Shown in pieces: positions 53,020 to 62,528 of a DNA stretch of 64,000 nt (position 1 is its first letter; each line of letters starts with the position of its first letter). Below the pieces are notes generated by a model. The model was given only the letters and a program-made list of their open reading frames with translations, searched no databases and was not told the DNA's origin. This DNA is from Kluyvera ascorbata_C (GTDB lineage Bacteria; Pseudomonadota; Gammaproteobacteria; Enterobacterales; Enterobacteriaceae): NCBI RefSeq assembly GCF_044197065.1, contig NZ_JBIQOI010000005.1, forward strand, positions 124,001-188,000, given 5' to 3'. The position numbers and the translations under genes are program-made.

Positions 53020-54447
53020 ATGAACACCACTATTGCACAACAAATCGCTGATGAAGGCGGCGTTGAAGCGTATCTGCATGCTCAGCAACATAAAAGCCTG
53101 CTGCGCTTCCTGACCTGCGGCAGCGTGGATGACGGCAAAAGTACGCTGATTGGCCGACTGCTGCACGACACCCGTCAGATTTATGAAGACCAGCTTTCGT
53201 CGCTGCATAACGACAGCAAACGTCACGGTACCCAGGGTGAAAAACTCGACCTGGCGCTGCTGGTGGACGGCCTGCAGGCCGAGCGCGAGCAGGGCATTAC
53301 CATCGACGTGGCGTACCGCTACTTCTCCACCGAGAAGCGCAAATTTATTATTGCCGACACCCCGGGGCACGAGCAGTACACCCGCAACATGGCAACCGGC
53401 GCGTCAACTTGTGACCTGGCGATCCTGCTGATCGACGCCCGTAAAGGCGTGCTCGATCAAACTCGTCGTCACAGCTTTATCTCGACGTTGCTTGGGATCA
53501 AACACCTGGTGGTGGCTGTCAACAAAATGGATCTCGTTGATTACAGCGAAGAGACGTTTAACCGCATTCGCGAAGAGTACCTGACCTTCGCAGAACAGCT
53601 ACCGGGGAACCTGGATATTCGCTTTGTGCCGCTGTCTGCGCTGGAAGGTGATAACGTCGCCAGCAGCAGCGACAACATTGCATGGTACAGCGGCCCGACG
53701 CTGCTGGAAGTCCTGGAAACCGTAGAGATCCGCCGTACGGTGGACACGCAGCCAATGCGCTTCCCGGTGCAGTACGTTAACCGTCCGAACCTCGACTTCC
53801 GCGGCTTCTCAGGCACCGTGGCTTCGGGCAGCGTGAAGGTCGGACAGCGCGTTAAAGTGCTGCCGTCAGGCGTCGAATCCAGCATTGCCCGCATCGTGAC
53901 GTTTGACGGCGACCTGCCGGAAGCGTTTGCCGGTGAAGCGGTTACGCTGGTACTGAAAGATGAAATTGATATCAGCCGTGGCGACCTGCTGCTGGATGCG
54001 CAGGATGCCCTGCCGTCGGTGCAGCGTGCGGCCGTTGATGTGGTGTGGATGGCCGAGCAGCCGCTGGCGGCAGGGCAGAGTTACGACATCAAAGTCGCTG
54101 GCAAGAAAACGCGCGCCCGCGTGGACGGTATTCAGTATCAGGTCGATATCAACAACCTGACCCAGCGTGAAGTGGATGCGCTGCCGCTGAACGGTATTGG
54201 TCTTGTGGATCTCACCTTTGATGAGCCATTGGTGCTCGACAAATATCAGGAGAACCCGGTGACCGGCGGCCTTATCTTCATTGACCGCTTAACCAACGTT
54301 ACCGTTGGCGCGGGGATGGTACGTGAGCCGAATACCGAAGAAGCCGCAGTGGCTTCAGAATTCAGCGCCTTTGAGCTGGAACTGAACGCGCTGGTGCGCA
54401 AACACTTCCCACACTGGGGTGCGCGCGATTTGCTGGGAGGCAAATAA
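53020..54447 (+). CDS. cysN: CysN, ATP sulfurylase GTPase subunit
   Basis: The 475-residue EF-Tu-like GTPase has the P-loop GSVDDGKSTLIGRLL near residue 34, the G3 motif DTPGHEQYTRNM near residue 112 and NKMDL near residue 167, followed by two beta-barrel domains. GTP hydrolysis drives APS synthesis by CysD. It ends with a one-base overlap with cysC. It is not fused to an APS kinase domain. Confidence 0.97.
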   Translation: MNTTIAQQIADEGGVEAYLHAQQHKSLLRFLTCGSVDDGKSTLIGRLLHDTRQIYEDQLSSLHNDSKRHGTQGEKLDLALLVDGLQAEREQGITIDVAYRYFSTEKRKFIIADTPGHEQYTRNMATGASTCDLAILLIDARKGVLDQTRRHSFISTLLGIKHLVVAVNKMDLVDYSEETFNRIREEYLTFAEQLPGNLDIRFVPLSALEGDNVASSSDNIAWYSGPTLLEVLETVEIRRTVDTQPMRFPVQYVNRPNLDFRGFSGTVASGSVKVGQRVKVLPSGVESSIARIVTFDGDLPEAFAGEAVTLVLKDEIDISRGDLLLDAQDALPSVQRAAVDVVWMAEQPLAAGQSYDIKVAGKKTRARVDGIQYQVDINNLTQREVDALPLNGIGLVDLTFDEPLVLDKYQENPVTGGLIFIDRLTNVTVGAGMVREPNTEEAAVASEFSAFELELNALVRKHFPHWGARDLLGGK

Positions 54448-55052
54448 TGGCTCAGCATGACGAAAACGTCGTCTGGCACGCCCATCCTGTCACCGCGCAG
54501 CAGCGCGAACAACTCCACGGTCATCGTGGGGTTGTGCTGTGGTTCACCGGTCTTTCGGGCTCGGGGAAATCCACCGTAGCCGGCGCACTGGAAGAAGCGC
54601 TGCATGAGCTTGGCGTCAGCACCTATCTGTTAGATGGTGACAATGTGCGTCATGGCCTGTGCAGCGATTTGGGCTTTACCGACGCAGACCGTAAGGAAAA
54701 TATTCGCCGAGTGGGTGAAGTGGCGAAGCTGATGGTCGATGCCGGGCTGGTGGTATTGACCGCGTTTATCTCGCCGCACCGTGCAGAGCGTCAGATGGTA
54801 CGCGAGCGGGTAGGCGATGATCGTTTCTTTGAGGTGTTTGTCGATACGTCGCTGGCGACCTGCGAAGCGCGCGATCCGAAAGGCCTGTACAAAAAAGCGC
54901 GTGCCGGTGAGCTGCGTAATTTTACCGGGATTGATTCATCATATGAATCTCCCGAGCAGCCTGCGATCCGCCTTGATGGTGAACAATTAGTAACAAATTT
55001 GGTTGCGCAATTATTAGATCTACTCAAGCAGAGCGATATTATCAGATCCTGA
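54447..55052 (+). CDS. cysC: CysC, APS kinase
   Basis: The 201-residue kinase has the P-loop FTGLSGSGKSTVAGALEE near residue 32, DGDNVRHGLCSDLGF near residue 62, and the phospho-serine region LTAFISPHRAERQMVRE near residue 103. It makes PAPS, the substrate of CysH. It is the last gene of cysDNC; a small GCCGGAG/CTCCGGC hairpin (55059-55080) follows before ygbE. Confidence 0.97.
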   Translation: MAQHDENVVWHAHPVTAQQREQLHGHRGVVLWFTGLSGSGKSTVAGALEEALHELGVSTYLLDGDNVRHGLCSDLGFTDADRKENIRRVGEVAKLMVDAGLVVLTAFISPHRAERQMVRERVGDDRFFEVFVDTSLATCEARDPKGLYKKARAGELRNFTGIDSSYESPEQPAIRLDGEQLVTNLVAQLLDLLKQSDIIRS

Positions 55053-55095
55053 AAACGTGCCGGAGTTTGTTGGCTCCGGCCTAACAGGATTATTT

Positions 55096-55422
55096 ATGCG
55101 TAATACTCAGAACATCAACGTGGCCCAATCAGAGTCACTCGCCCCAACCTATGATGAAACCACATGGTCTTTGTCAGGGGCTTTTGTCGGCTTTGTCGCA
55201 TGGTTGATGGCGCTGGGTATTCCCTACCTGCATTACGGCAATAACACGCTGTTCTTCTTTTTATACACCTGGCCATTCTTCCTCGCCCTGATGCCTGTTG
55301 CGGTTGTTATTGGTGTTGCCTTTCATTCATTAGTGAAAGGCAAACTAGGCTACACAATTGTTGCAACTCTGGTGACGGTCGCTGCGCTGTGCGGTTTATT
55401 ATTCATGTGGTTGATGAGTTAA
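55096..55422 (+). CDS. ygbE: YgbE, DUF3561 inner-membrane protein
   Basis: The 108-residue protein has three predicted membrane segments, the clearest being FFLYTWPFFLALMPVAVVIG and YTIVATLVTVAALCGLLFMW. ATG 55096 (MRNTQNINVAQ) was preferred to an in-frame ATG 13 codons upstream, which lies inside the hairpin after cysC. Its function is unknown, and its position between cysC and ftsB matches E. coli. Confidence 0.92.
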   Translation: MRNTQNINVAQSESLAPTYDETTWSLSGAFVGFVAWLMALGIPYLHYGNNTLFFFLYTWPFFLALMPVAVVIGVAFHSLVKGKLGYTIVATLVTVAALCGLLFMWLMS

Positions 55423-55584
55423 TGCTTCTGCATTAGCGCTTATCCGCACTTCAGACCATGACAATACCGTGCCTCTGTGCCGCTGAAATATGATAAATTT
55501 CCAGCGATATGCGGTATCACCTGCGGCCGGAGTGGAGAATGACGGCAAGTTATGGGATGATAGGGCCGTTTTTCAGGGGGCAGG

Positions 55585-55902
55585 ATGGGTAAATTAACGC
55601 TGCTATTACTGGCTTTGCTGGTCTGGCTACAATATTCGTTGTGGTTTGGAAAAAATGGTCTGCATGACTTCAGCAAGGTCCGTGATGATGTGACCGTACA
55701 ACAGTCAACCAACGCGAAATTAAAAGCGCGCAACGATCAGCTCTTCGCCGAAATTGACGACCTCAACGGTGGCCAGGAAGCTATCGAGGAACGCGCACGT
55801 AACGAACTCAGCATGACCCGTCCGGGCGAAACTTTCTATCGTCTGGTTCCGGATGCGTCTAAACGCAGTCAGGGCGCGGGGCAAGCGCAAACTAATCGAT
55901 AA
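55585..55902 (+). CDS. ftsB: FtsB, divisome protein
   Basis: The 105-residue bitopic protein has a short cytoplasmic N-terminus, one membrane helix (LTLLLLALLVWLQYSLWF) and a periplasmic coiled coil (about residues 28-70). The C-terminal region includes EERARNELSMTRPGETFYRL. It links FtsL and FtsQ and helps activate septal peptidoglycan synthesis. ispD starts 19 bases after it. Confidence 0.96.
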   Translation: MGKLTLLLLALLVWLQYSLWFGKNGLHDFSKVRDDVTVQQSTNAKLKARNDQLFAEIDDLNGGQEAIEERARNELSMTRPGETFYRLVPDASKRSQGAGQAQTNR

Positions 55903-55921
55903 TCAGTCCCAGGATGACGAC

Positions 55922-56617
55922 ATGGCCGTAACTTTTCCGGGCGTATGCGCCGTGGTGCCGGCAGCCGGATTTGGCCGCCGCATGCAAACGGACTGCCCAA
56001 AGCAATATCTCTCAATCGGTAACAAAACGATTCTGGAACACTCGGTGGATGCGTTGCTGGCTAACGCCCGCGTCCAGCGGGTGATTATCGCCGTCTCTGC
56101 CGGAGACGAACGCTTCCAACAAACCACCCTTGCGCAACACCCACAGATAACCGTCGTTGAAGGCGGCGCCGAACGTGCCGACTCCGTTCTGGCTGGACTG
56201 CGGGTGATTGATGACGCCGAATGGGTACTGGTGCACGATGCGGCGCGTCCGTGCTTACATCAGGACGATCTCACACGACTGCTCGGATTAAGTGACACCA
56301 GCCGCGTTGGCGGCATTCTGGCAGCGCCGGTGCGCGACACCATGAAGCGTGCGGAGCCCGGTAAAACGGCGATTGCGCACACGGTCGATCGTAACGATTT
56401 GTGGCACGCGCTGACCCCGCAATTTTTCCCTCGTGAACTGCTGTTGGCGTGTTTAACTCGCGCGCTGAACGAAGGAGCGTCGATTACCGACGAAGCATCG
56501 GCACTAGAATATTGTGGCTATCACCCCGAGTTGATTGCCGGACGTGCTGATAATATTAAGGTTACTCGCCCGGAAGATCTGGCGCTTGCCGAATTTTACC
56601 TCACCCGCTTGGGTTGA
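55922..56617 (+). CDS. ispD: IspD, 2-C-methyl-D-erythritol 4-phosphate cytidylyltransferase
   Basis: The 231-residue enzyme has the CTP loop VVPAAGFGRRMQTDCPKQYL near residue 12, VLVHDAARPC near residue 100 and AAPVRDTMKRA near residue 133. It attaches CMP to MEP in the non-mevalonate isoprenoid pathway. ATG 55922 follows AGGATGACG and was chosen over an in-frame start inside ftsB. ispF follows after 15 bases. Confidence 0.96.
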   Translation: MAVTFPGVCAVVPAAGFGRRMQTDCPKQYLSIGNKTILEHSVDALLANARVQRVIIAVSAGDERFQQTTLAQHPQITVVEGGAERADSVLAGLRVIDDAEWVLVHDAARPCLHQDDLTRLLGLSDTSRVGGILAAPVRDTMKRAEPGKTAIAHTVDRNDLWHALTPQFFPRELLLACLTRALNEGASITDEASALEYCGYHPELIAGRADNIKVTRPEDLALAEFYLTRLG

Positions 56618-56632
56618 CCAGGAGAAGACATA

Positions 56633-57112
56633 ATGCGCATTGGACACGGATTTGACGTACACGCGTTTGGAGGCGTTGGCCCGATTATCATTGGCGGCGT
56701 GCGTATCCCTTACGAAAAAGGTCTGCTGGCGCATTCCGACGGCGACGTGGCGCTGCACGCGCTGACCGATGCCTTGCTGGGCGCAGCGGCGCTAGGCGAC
56801 ATCGGCAAACTGTTCCCCGATACCGACCCCGCTTTTAAAGGCGCGGACAGTCGTGCACTGCTGCGCGAAGCCTGGAAACGCGTGCAGGCCAAGGGTTATA
56901 CCCTGGGCAACGTCGATGTGACTATTATTGCTCAGGCACCGAAAATGCTGCCGCACATCCCGCAGATGCGTGTGTTTATTGCCGAAGACCTCGGCTGTCA
57001 TATGGACGACGTAAACGTCAAAGCGACCACCACCGAAAAGCTCGGCTTTACCGGGCGTGGCGAAGGCATTGCCTGCGAAGCGGTCGCGCTGCTGCATAAG
57101 GCGAAACCATGA
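56633..57112 (+). CDS. ispF: IspF, 2-C-methyl-D-erythritol 2,4-cyclodiphosphate synthase
   Basis: The 159-residue zinc enzyme has IGHGFDVHAFG at the start, with metal-binding Asp8 and His10. LLAHSDGDVALHALTDALLG has His42, and the substrate loop is DVNVKATTTEKLGFTGRGEG. It cyclises CDP-ME 2-phosphate. It ends with a four-base overlap with truD. Confidence 0.97.
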   Translation: MRIGHGFDVHAFGGVGPIIIGGVRIPYEKGLLAHSDGDVALHALTDALLGAAALGDIGKLFPDTDPAFKGADSRALLREAWKRVQAKGYTLGNVDVTIIAQAPKMLPHIPQMRVFIAEDLGCHMDDVNVKATTTEKLGFTGRGEGIACEAVALLHKAKP

Positions 57113-58158
57113 TTCAGTTTGATGCACTCACCTACCTGCACGGAAAACCGCAGGGAACCGGGTTGCTGAAGGCCAATCCGGAAGATTTTCTGGTGGTCGA
57201 AGATTTAGGTTTTGAGCCGGACGGCGAAGGCGAACATATTCTGGTGCGTATCCTGAAAAATGGTTGCAACACCCGCTTTGTTGCCGACGCGCTGGCAAAA
57301 TTCCTTAAAATACATGCCCGCGAAGTGAGCTTTGCCGGGCAAAAAGATAAACACGCGGTGACCGAACAGTGGCTGTGCGCGCGCGTGCCGGGCAATGTGA
57401 TGCCGGACCTCAGCCAATTCCAGTTGGAAGGCTGTCAGGTGCTGGAATACGCGCGACACAAGCGTAAGCTACGTTTAGGCGCGCTGAAGGGTAACCAGTT
57501 CACGCTGGTGCTGCGTGAAGTGAAAGACCGCGCGGACGTTGAAGCGCGTCTGCAGGCAATTGTCGAGCGCGGCGTGCCGAACTACTTTGGCGCCCAGCGC
57601 TTTGGTATTGGCGGCAGCAACCTGCTTGGCGCGCTGCGCTGGGCCGAGAGCGGTGCGCCGGTGCGCGATCGTAATAAACGCAGTTTTTGGTTGTCGGCGG
57701 CCCGCAGCGCGTTGTTTAATCAGATTGTGAGTGAGCGCCTAAAAAAACCGGACTTTAATCAAGTTGTTGACGGTGATGCGCTACAATTAGCGGGGCGTGG
57801 CAGCTGGTTTGTTGCCACCGACGACGAGCTTGCGGCACTGCAGGCTCGCGTTGACGCGCGTGAACTGATGATTACCGCCGCGCTGCCAGGCAGCGGCGAT
57901 TGGGGCACGCAGCGAACCGCGCTGGAGTTTGAACAAACAACGCTGGCTGACGAGACCGCGCTGCAATCATTGCTGCTGCGTGAAAAGGTTGAGGCCGCTC
58001 GTCGCGCTCAACTGCTCTATCCGCAGCAGTTCAGCTGGAACTGGTGGGACGACGTCACCGTCGAACTGCGTTTCTGGCTGCCGGCGGGAAGCTTCGCGAC
58101 CAGCGTGGTAAGGGAACTTATCAATACAACAGGTGATTATGCGAATATTGCTGAGTAA
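57109..58158 (+). CDS. truD: TruD, tRNA pseudouridine(13) synthase
   Basis: The 349-residue protein has the catalytic aspartate in SFAGQKDKHAVTEQW near residue 80. It also has the TruD motifs NYFGAQRFGIGGSNLLGAL and KRSFWLSAARSALFNQIVS. It makes pseudouridine 13 in tRNA-Glu. It overlaps ispF by four bases and surE by twenty. The length equals E. coli TruD. Confidence 0.97.
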   Translation: MIQFDALTYLHGKPQGTGLLKANPEDFLVVEDLGFEPDGEGEHILVRILKNGCNTRFVADALAKFLKIHAREVSFAGQKDKHAVTEQWLCARVPGNVMPDLSQFQLEGCQVLEYARHKRKLRLGALKGNQFTLVLREVKDRADVEARLQAIVERGVPNYFGAQRFGIGGSNLLGALRWAESGAPVRDRNKRSFWLSAARSALFNQIVSERLKKPDFNQVVDGDALQLAGRGSWFVATDDELAALQARVDARELMITAALPGSGDWGTQRTALEFEQTTLADETALQSLLLREKVEAARRAQLLYPQQFSWNWWDDVTVELRFWLPAGSFATSVVRELINTTGDYANIAE

Positions 58159-58900
58159 CGATGACGGGATCCATGCGCCAGGCATTCAGACGCTGGCCAG
58201 AGCCTTACGGGAGTTTGCCGAGGTTCAGGTAGTTGCACCCGATCGTAACCGCAGCGGTGCGTCGAATTCGCTGACGCTTGAGTCCTCGCTTCGTACCTTC
58301 ACTTTTGATAACGGCGACATCGCCGTCCAGATGGGCACGCCAACGGACTGTGTCTATCTGGGCGTCAATGCGCTAATGCGTCCGCGCCCGGATATCGTGG
58401 TTTCTGGCATTAACGCCGGGCCAAATCTGGGCGATGACGTTATCTATTCCGGCACGGTGGCTGCCGCGATGGAAGGCCGTCACTTAGGCTTTCCTGCGCT
58501 GGCGGTCTCGTTAAATGGCCATCAGCATTACGACACCGCCGCTGCCGTCACCTGCTCGCTGCTGCGCGCCTTAGCGCGTGAGCCGCTGCGCACCGGGCGT
58601 ATTCTGAACGTTAACGTTCCAGATTTGCCGCTCGATCAAATCAAAGGTATTCGCGTCACGCGCTGCGGTAGCCGCCATCCGGCGGATAAAGTTATCCCGC
58701 AGCAGGACCCGCGCGGCAATACGCTCTACTGGATTGGCCCGCCGGGTGACAAATGTGACGCGGGCCCGGACACCGACTTTGCTGCCGTTGATGCGGGCTA
58801 CGTATCGGTTACGCCGCTACATGTCGATCTCACTGCCCATAGCGCGAATGAGGTCGTCAACGACTGGCTTGAGCAAGCGAGGATTGAGGCGCAATGGTAG
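58139..58900 (+). CDS. surE: SurE, 5'/3'-nucleotidase
   Basis: The 253-residue metal-dependent phosphatase starts MRILLSNDDGIHAPGIQTLA with the Asp-Asp metal site at residues 8-9. NRSGASNSLT is near residue 37, and GINAGPNLGDDVIYSGTVAA is near residue 90. It dephosphorylates nucleoside monophosphates and short polyphosphate. A GTG two codons upstream (58133) is an alternative start. It overlaps truD, and pcm starts within its last seven bases. Confidence 0.96.
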   Translation: MRILLSNDDGIHAPGIQTLARALREFAEVQVVAPDRNRSGASNSLTLESSLRTFTFDNGDIAVQMGTPTDCVYLGVNALMRPRPDIVVSGINAGPNLGDDVIYSGTVAAAMEGRHLGFPALAVSLNGHQHYDTAAAVTCSLLRALAREPLRTGRILNVNVPDLPLDQIKGIRVTRCGSRHPADKVIPQQDPRGNTLYWIGPPGDKCDAGPDTDFAAVDAGYVSVTPLHVDLTAHSANEVVNDWLEQARIEAQW

Positions 58901-59523
58901 TCAGTAAACGCATCCAGAGCCTGTTGAACCAGCTACGCCAGCTTGGCATTCATGACGAGCGGGTGCTGGACGCCATGGCGCAGGTGCCGCGCGAAAAATT
59001 TATTGATGAAGCGTTTGAACACAGCGCGTGGGATAACGTGGCGCTGCCGATAGGACAAGGACAGACCATTTCGCAGCCGTATATGGTGGCGCGAATGACG
59101 GAGCTGCTGGAACTGACCCCCGATTCAAGGGTGCTGGAAATCGGCACAGGCTCGGGGTATCAAACGGCAATCCTCGCACATATGGTGCATCACGTCTGTT
59201 CCGTTGAGCGTATTAAAAGCCTGCAATGGCACGCGCGTCGTCGCCTGAAGCAGCTTGATTTACACAATGTATCTACCCGTCATGGCGATGGCTGGCAGGG
59301 GTGGCAAGCGCGTGCCCCATTTGATGCCATTATTGTCACGGCGGCTCCGCTGGAGATTCCGACTGCACTGATGTCGCAGCTCGACGAAGGCGGTATTCTC
59401 GTTTTGCCCGTGGGCGATGATCAGCAGTACCTGAAGCGCGTTCATCGGCGGGGAGACGAATTTATTATCGATACCGTAGAGGCCGTTCGCTTCGTTCCCC
59501 TGGTGAAAGGGGAATTGGCCTGA
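58894..59523 (+). CDS. pcm: Pcm, protein-L-isoaspartate O-methyltransferase
   Basis: The 209-residue SAM enzyme has the substrate loop PIGQGQTISQPYMVARMTEL near residue 53 and the SAM loop LEIGTGSGYQTAILAHM near residue 80. DAIIVTAAPLEIP lies near residue 146. It repairs isoaspartyl residues in aged proteins. It is coupled to surE and is followed after 122 bases by nlpD, the usual enteric stationary-phase cluster. Confidence 0.96.
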   Translation: MVVSKRIQSLLNQLRQLGIHDERVLDAMAQVPREKFIDEAFEHSAWDNVALPIGQGQTISQPYMVARMTELLELTPDSRVLEIGTGSGYQTAILAHMVHHVCSVERIKSLQWHARRRLKQLDLHNVSTRHGDGWQGWQARAPFDAIIVTAAPLEIPTALMSQLDEGGILVLPVGDDQQYLKRVHRRGDEFIIDTVEAVRFVPLVKGELA

Positions 59524-59645
59524 GACCCGGATTATTCTGAGGTTTTTTGGCCTAATTCAGCGTATGGTGAACACGTTTTCCAGTGTTCAGCACGTGCGTT
59601 GCGCGGTATTCAGTCACTGGCAGTTAACCTATTCCTGGGGGATAA

Positions 59646-60794
59646 ATGAGCGCGGGAAGCCCTAAATTTACCGTTAATCGTATTGTGGCATTATCACTGG
59701 TTTCACTTTGGCTGGCCGGTTGTACATCATCGAATAATGCACCAGCGCCAGTCAGCTCCGTGAACAGTAACGGCTCCAGCAGCACGAGTTCCGGCATGTT
59801 AATTACGCCGCCGCCGAAAATGGGCAGCACGGCGCAGTCTACTCCTCAGATTCAACCGGTACAGCCGGTACAAACGCAGCCCGTTCAGACCCAGCCGCGC
59901 ATTACTCAGCCTGTTGCTGAGCAGCCGGTGCAGATGGAAAACGGTCACATCGTCTACAACCGTAAATACGGCGACATTCCTAAAGGCAGCTACGCAGGCG
60001 GCAGCACCTATACGGTGAAGCACGGCGATACGCTGTTCTACATTGCCTGGGTTACCGGCAATGATTTCCGTGACCTTGCCCAGCGCAACAACGTCGCCGC
60101 GCCGTACGCGCTGAACGTTGGTCAGGTGCTGCAGGTAGGCAACGCTTCTGGTCAGCCAATCACCGGTAATAACCCGGTTGCGATAGCCAGTTCACAGTCC
60201 AGCGGTGGAAATTCCGGATTAGTCTCAAAACCTGCGCAAAATTCAACCGCGGTTGTTGCGTCGACTCCGACAATTACGTATTCTGAGGATTCAGGTGAAC
60301 AAAGTGCTAACAAAATGTTGCCTAACAACAAGCCTGCGACGAGCACCGTCACAGCGCCTGTAACGGCACCAACTGCGAGCACGACCGTACCGACTGCCAG
60401 CAGTACTTCAACCAGTTCGCCAATCTCTTCATGGCGCTGGCCAACTGACGGCAAGATTATCGAAAACTTTAGCGGCACCGACGGTGGCAACAAAGGTATC
60501 GATATTGCGGGCAGTAAAGGACAGGCAATCGTCGCAACCGCCGATGGGCGCGTCGTCTATGCCGGTAACGCACTGCGCGGTTACGGTAATCTTATTATCA
60601 TCAAACACAACGATGATTACCTGAGTGCCTACGCTCATAACGATACAATGCTGGTCCGGGAACAACAGGACGTCAAAGCGGGGCAGAAAATCGCTACCAT
60701 GGGTAGCACCGGAACCAGTTCAACACGTTTGCATTTTGAAATTCGTTACAAGGGGAAATCCGTCAACCCGCTGCAGTATTTACCGCAGCGATAA
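59646..60794 (+). CDS. nlpD: NlpD, LysM/LytM-domain lipoprotein activator of AmiC
   Basis: The 382-residue lipoprotein has the lipobox LAGC (Cys26), a long Ser/Pro/Gln-rich linker and a LysM domain near residue 120 (YTVKHGDTLFYIAWVTGNDF). A C-terminal M23-like domain ends LHFEIRYKGKSVNP. That domain lacks the usual zinc ligands (for example GIDIAG where active enzymes have a histidine), consistent with NlpD being an activator of the amidase AmiC at the septum rather than an enzyme. The main rpoS promoter is known to lie inside nlpD. Confidence 0.96.
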   Translation: MSAGSPKFTVNRIVALSLVSLWLAGCTSSNNAPAPVSSVNSNGSSSTSSGMLITPPPKMGSTAQSTPQIQPVQPVQTQPVQTQPRITQPVAEQPVQMENGHIVYNRKYGDIPKGSYAGGSTYTVKHGDTLFYIAWVTGNDFRDLAQRNNVAAPYALNVGQVLQVGNASGQPITGNNPVAIASSQSSGGNSGLVSKPAQNSTAVVASTPTITYSEDSGEQSANKMLPNNKPATSTVTAPVTAPTASTTVPTASSTSTSSPISSWRWPTDGKIIENFSGTDGGNKGIDIAGSKGQAIVATADGRVVYAGNALRGYGNLIIIKHNDDYLSAYAHNDTMLVREQQDVKAGQKIATMGSTGTSSTRLHFEIRYKGKSVNPLQYLPQR

Positions 60795-60909
60795 TTCGGC
60801 AAAGTACTTCACATGAACGCTTTCAGGCGACGTCGGCAGCTGCAGAGGCCGCCTGAAAAGTGACATGATAAGGTGCATTGCCTGGGGATCACGGGTAGGA
60901 GCCACCTTA

Positions 60910-61902
60910 ATGAGTCAGAATACGCTGAAAGTTCATGATTTAAATGAAGACGCGGAATTTGATGAGAATGGAGTAGAGGTTTTCGATGAGAAAGCCTTGA
61001 GTGAAGAGGAACCCAGTGACAACGAACTCGCAGAAGAAGAGCTCTTATCGCAGGGTGCCACTCAACGTGTACTCGATGCGACTCAGCTTTACTTAGGCGA
61101 GATCGGCTATTCTCCGTTATTGACCGCTGAAGAAGAAGTCTATTTTGCTCGTCGTGCTCTGCGTGGCGATGTTGCCTCACGCCGTCGGATGATTGAAAGC
61201 AACCTCCGTCTGGTCGTGAAAATTGCCCGCCGTTACGGCAATCGTGGTCTGGCGCTGCTGGATCTTATCGAAGAGGGCAATCTGGGGCTGATTCGTGCCG
61301 TAGAAAAGTTCGACCCAGAACGTGGGTTCCGTTTTTCAACCTACGCTACCTGGTGGATCCGTCAGACCATTGAACGGGCTATCATGAACCAAACCCGTAC
61401 CATTCGTCTGCCAATCCATATTGTTAAAGAGCTGAACGTTTATCTGCGTACCGCGCGTGAACTGTCGCACAAACTGGATCACGAACCGAGTGCGGAAGAG
61501 ATTGCCGAACAGCTGGATAAACCGGTTGATGACGTAAGCCGTATGCTGCGTCTCAATGAACGCATCACCTCAGTTGATACGCCGCTGGGCGGGGATTCTG
61601 AAAAAGCGCTGCTGGACATCCTGGCCGATGAAAATGAAAACGGTCCGGAAGACACCACGCAGGACGATGACATGAAGCAAAGCATCGTGAAATGGCTGTT
61701 CGAACTGAACGCCAAACAACGAGAAGTGCTGGCGCGTCGTTTTGGTCTGTTGGGGTATGAAGCCGCTACGCTGGAAGATGTCGGTCGCGAAATTGGCCTG
61801 ACCCGCGAGCGCGTGCGTCAGATTCAGGTTGAAGGTCTGCGTCGTCTGCGTGAAATCCTGCAGACACAGGGGCTGAATATCGAAGCGCTGTTCCGCGAGT
61901 AA
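60910..61902 (+). CDS. rpoS: RpoS, stationary-phase sigma factor
   Basis: The 330-residue sigma-70 family protein has region 1.2 (LDATQLYLGEIGYSPLL) and region 2 with YGNRGLALLDLIEEGNLGLI and STYATWWIRQTIERAIMNQ. Region 4 has the helix-turn-helix ATLEDVGREIGLTRERVRQI. ATG 60910 (MSQNTLKVHDLNED) follows the leader GGATCACGGGTAGGAGCCAC, which is the segment involved in sRNA control in E. coli. It directs the general stress response. It appears intact, with no truncation or frameshift. Confidence 0.98.
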   Translation: MSQNTLKVHDLNEDAEFDENGVEVFDEKALSEEEPSDNELAEEELLSQGATQRVLDATQLYLGEIGYSPLLTAEEEVYFARRALRGDVASRRRMIESNLRLVVKIARRYGNRGLALLDLIEEGNLGLIRAVEKFDPERGFRFSTYATWWIRQTIERAIMNQTRTIRLPIHIVKELNVYLRTARELSHKLDHEPSAEEIAEQLDKPVDDVSRMLRLNERITSVDTPLGGDSEKALLDILADENENGPEDTTQDDDMKQSIVKWLFELNAKQREVLARRFGLLGYEAATLEDVGREIGLTRERVRQIQVEGLRRLREILQTQGLNIEALFRE

Positions 61903-61920
61903 TAGAGTTTTGTTCAAAGA

Positions 61921-61949
61921 GGTCAGCCGCAAGGCTGGCCTTTTTCTTT
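61921..61949 (+). terminator. Terminator after rpoS
   Basis: The stem GGTCAGCC-GCAA-GGCTGGCC is followed by TTTTTCTTT, 18 bases past the rpoS stop. It is a strong intrinsic terminator between rpoS and the convergent MarR-type gene. Confidence 0.9.
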
Positions 61950-61962
61950 GCCTTTGTCCGCA

Positions 61963-62367
61963 CTATTCCATCATCTTACGTATAAGCTGTGTAAACTGCT
62001 CGCGCTCCTCGGGCGTTAAACGCTGCAAAAATTCGTTGTCCACGCGGTTTCCCACCGGCTGACTGGCTGCCAGCAATGCCTCACCTTCTTCGGTCAAAAA
62101 GACAAATCGACGACGTTTATCGTCGGGGTCCTGCTCGCGTCTGACTAATCCTTTAATCTCCATTCGGCTGAGCATCTCGGCGAGTGTGGCCTTGGTGCTG
62201 ACCGCTACGCTGGTCAAGGCAACCTGCTCGATACCCGGACTTTCAGCGATAGAGCGCATCACCGCATACTGCGGCTTGGTCAGCTCGGGCAATTCATGCT
62301 GCCAGCGTGAAGTATGCTGTTGAAAAAGATGGCGAAGCAGGTGGAACGCTTCGTTTTTGATTTCCAT
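61963..62367 (-). CDS. MarR-family transcriptional regulator of the decarboxylase genes
   Basis: The 134-residue protein has a MarR-type winged helix-turn-helix, with LTSVAVSTKATLAEMLSRME as the recognition region (about residues 50-70) and the wing REQDPDDKRRRFVFLTEEG. It is divergent from the hydroxyarylic acid decarboxylase genes. MarR proteins in this position are thought to sense phenolic acids and repress the pair. The same arrangement is known beside rpoS in E. coli O157 and in Klebsiella. The ligand is inferred, not shown. Confidence 0.9.
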   Translation of the reverse strand: MEIKNEAFHLLRHLFQQHTSRWQHELPELTKPQYAVMRSIAESPGIEQVALTSVAVSTKATLAEMLSRMEIKGLVRREQDPDDKRRRFVFLTEEGEALLAASQPVGNRVDNEFLQRLTPEEREQFTQLIRKMME

Positions 62368-62444
62368 GATGGCTCTCCGGCAGTGTGCGCGTCTTTATGA
62401 TAGCCGTTCCGGGCAATTTGAACAAAATGAACAAAAAATGCGAG

Positions 62445-62511
62445 CGTATACGAACAATCTTGTCAGCGTCATGCAACAGGAGTAAGTTTATTCATATTGT
62501 TCGTACACGAA
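62445..62511. promoter_or_regulatory. Two inverted operator-like sites in the divergent promoter region
   Basis: CGTATACGAACAAT (62445-62458, plus) and CGTGTACGAACAAT (minus, 62496-62509) share thirteen of fourteen bases in opposite orientation, each with a palindromic core. They are centred about 51 bases apart between the MarR gene and the decarboxylase genes. They are the best candidates for its operator. Confidence 0.65.
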
Positions 62512-62528
62512 CGAAAATGAGGTGAGCA

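Noticed and set aside
59646..60794. NlpD C-terminal domain as an active M23 endopeptidase
   Set aside because: The zinc-binding histidine and aspartate pattern is missing, as in all NlpD proteins; it is an amidase activator.
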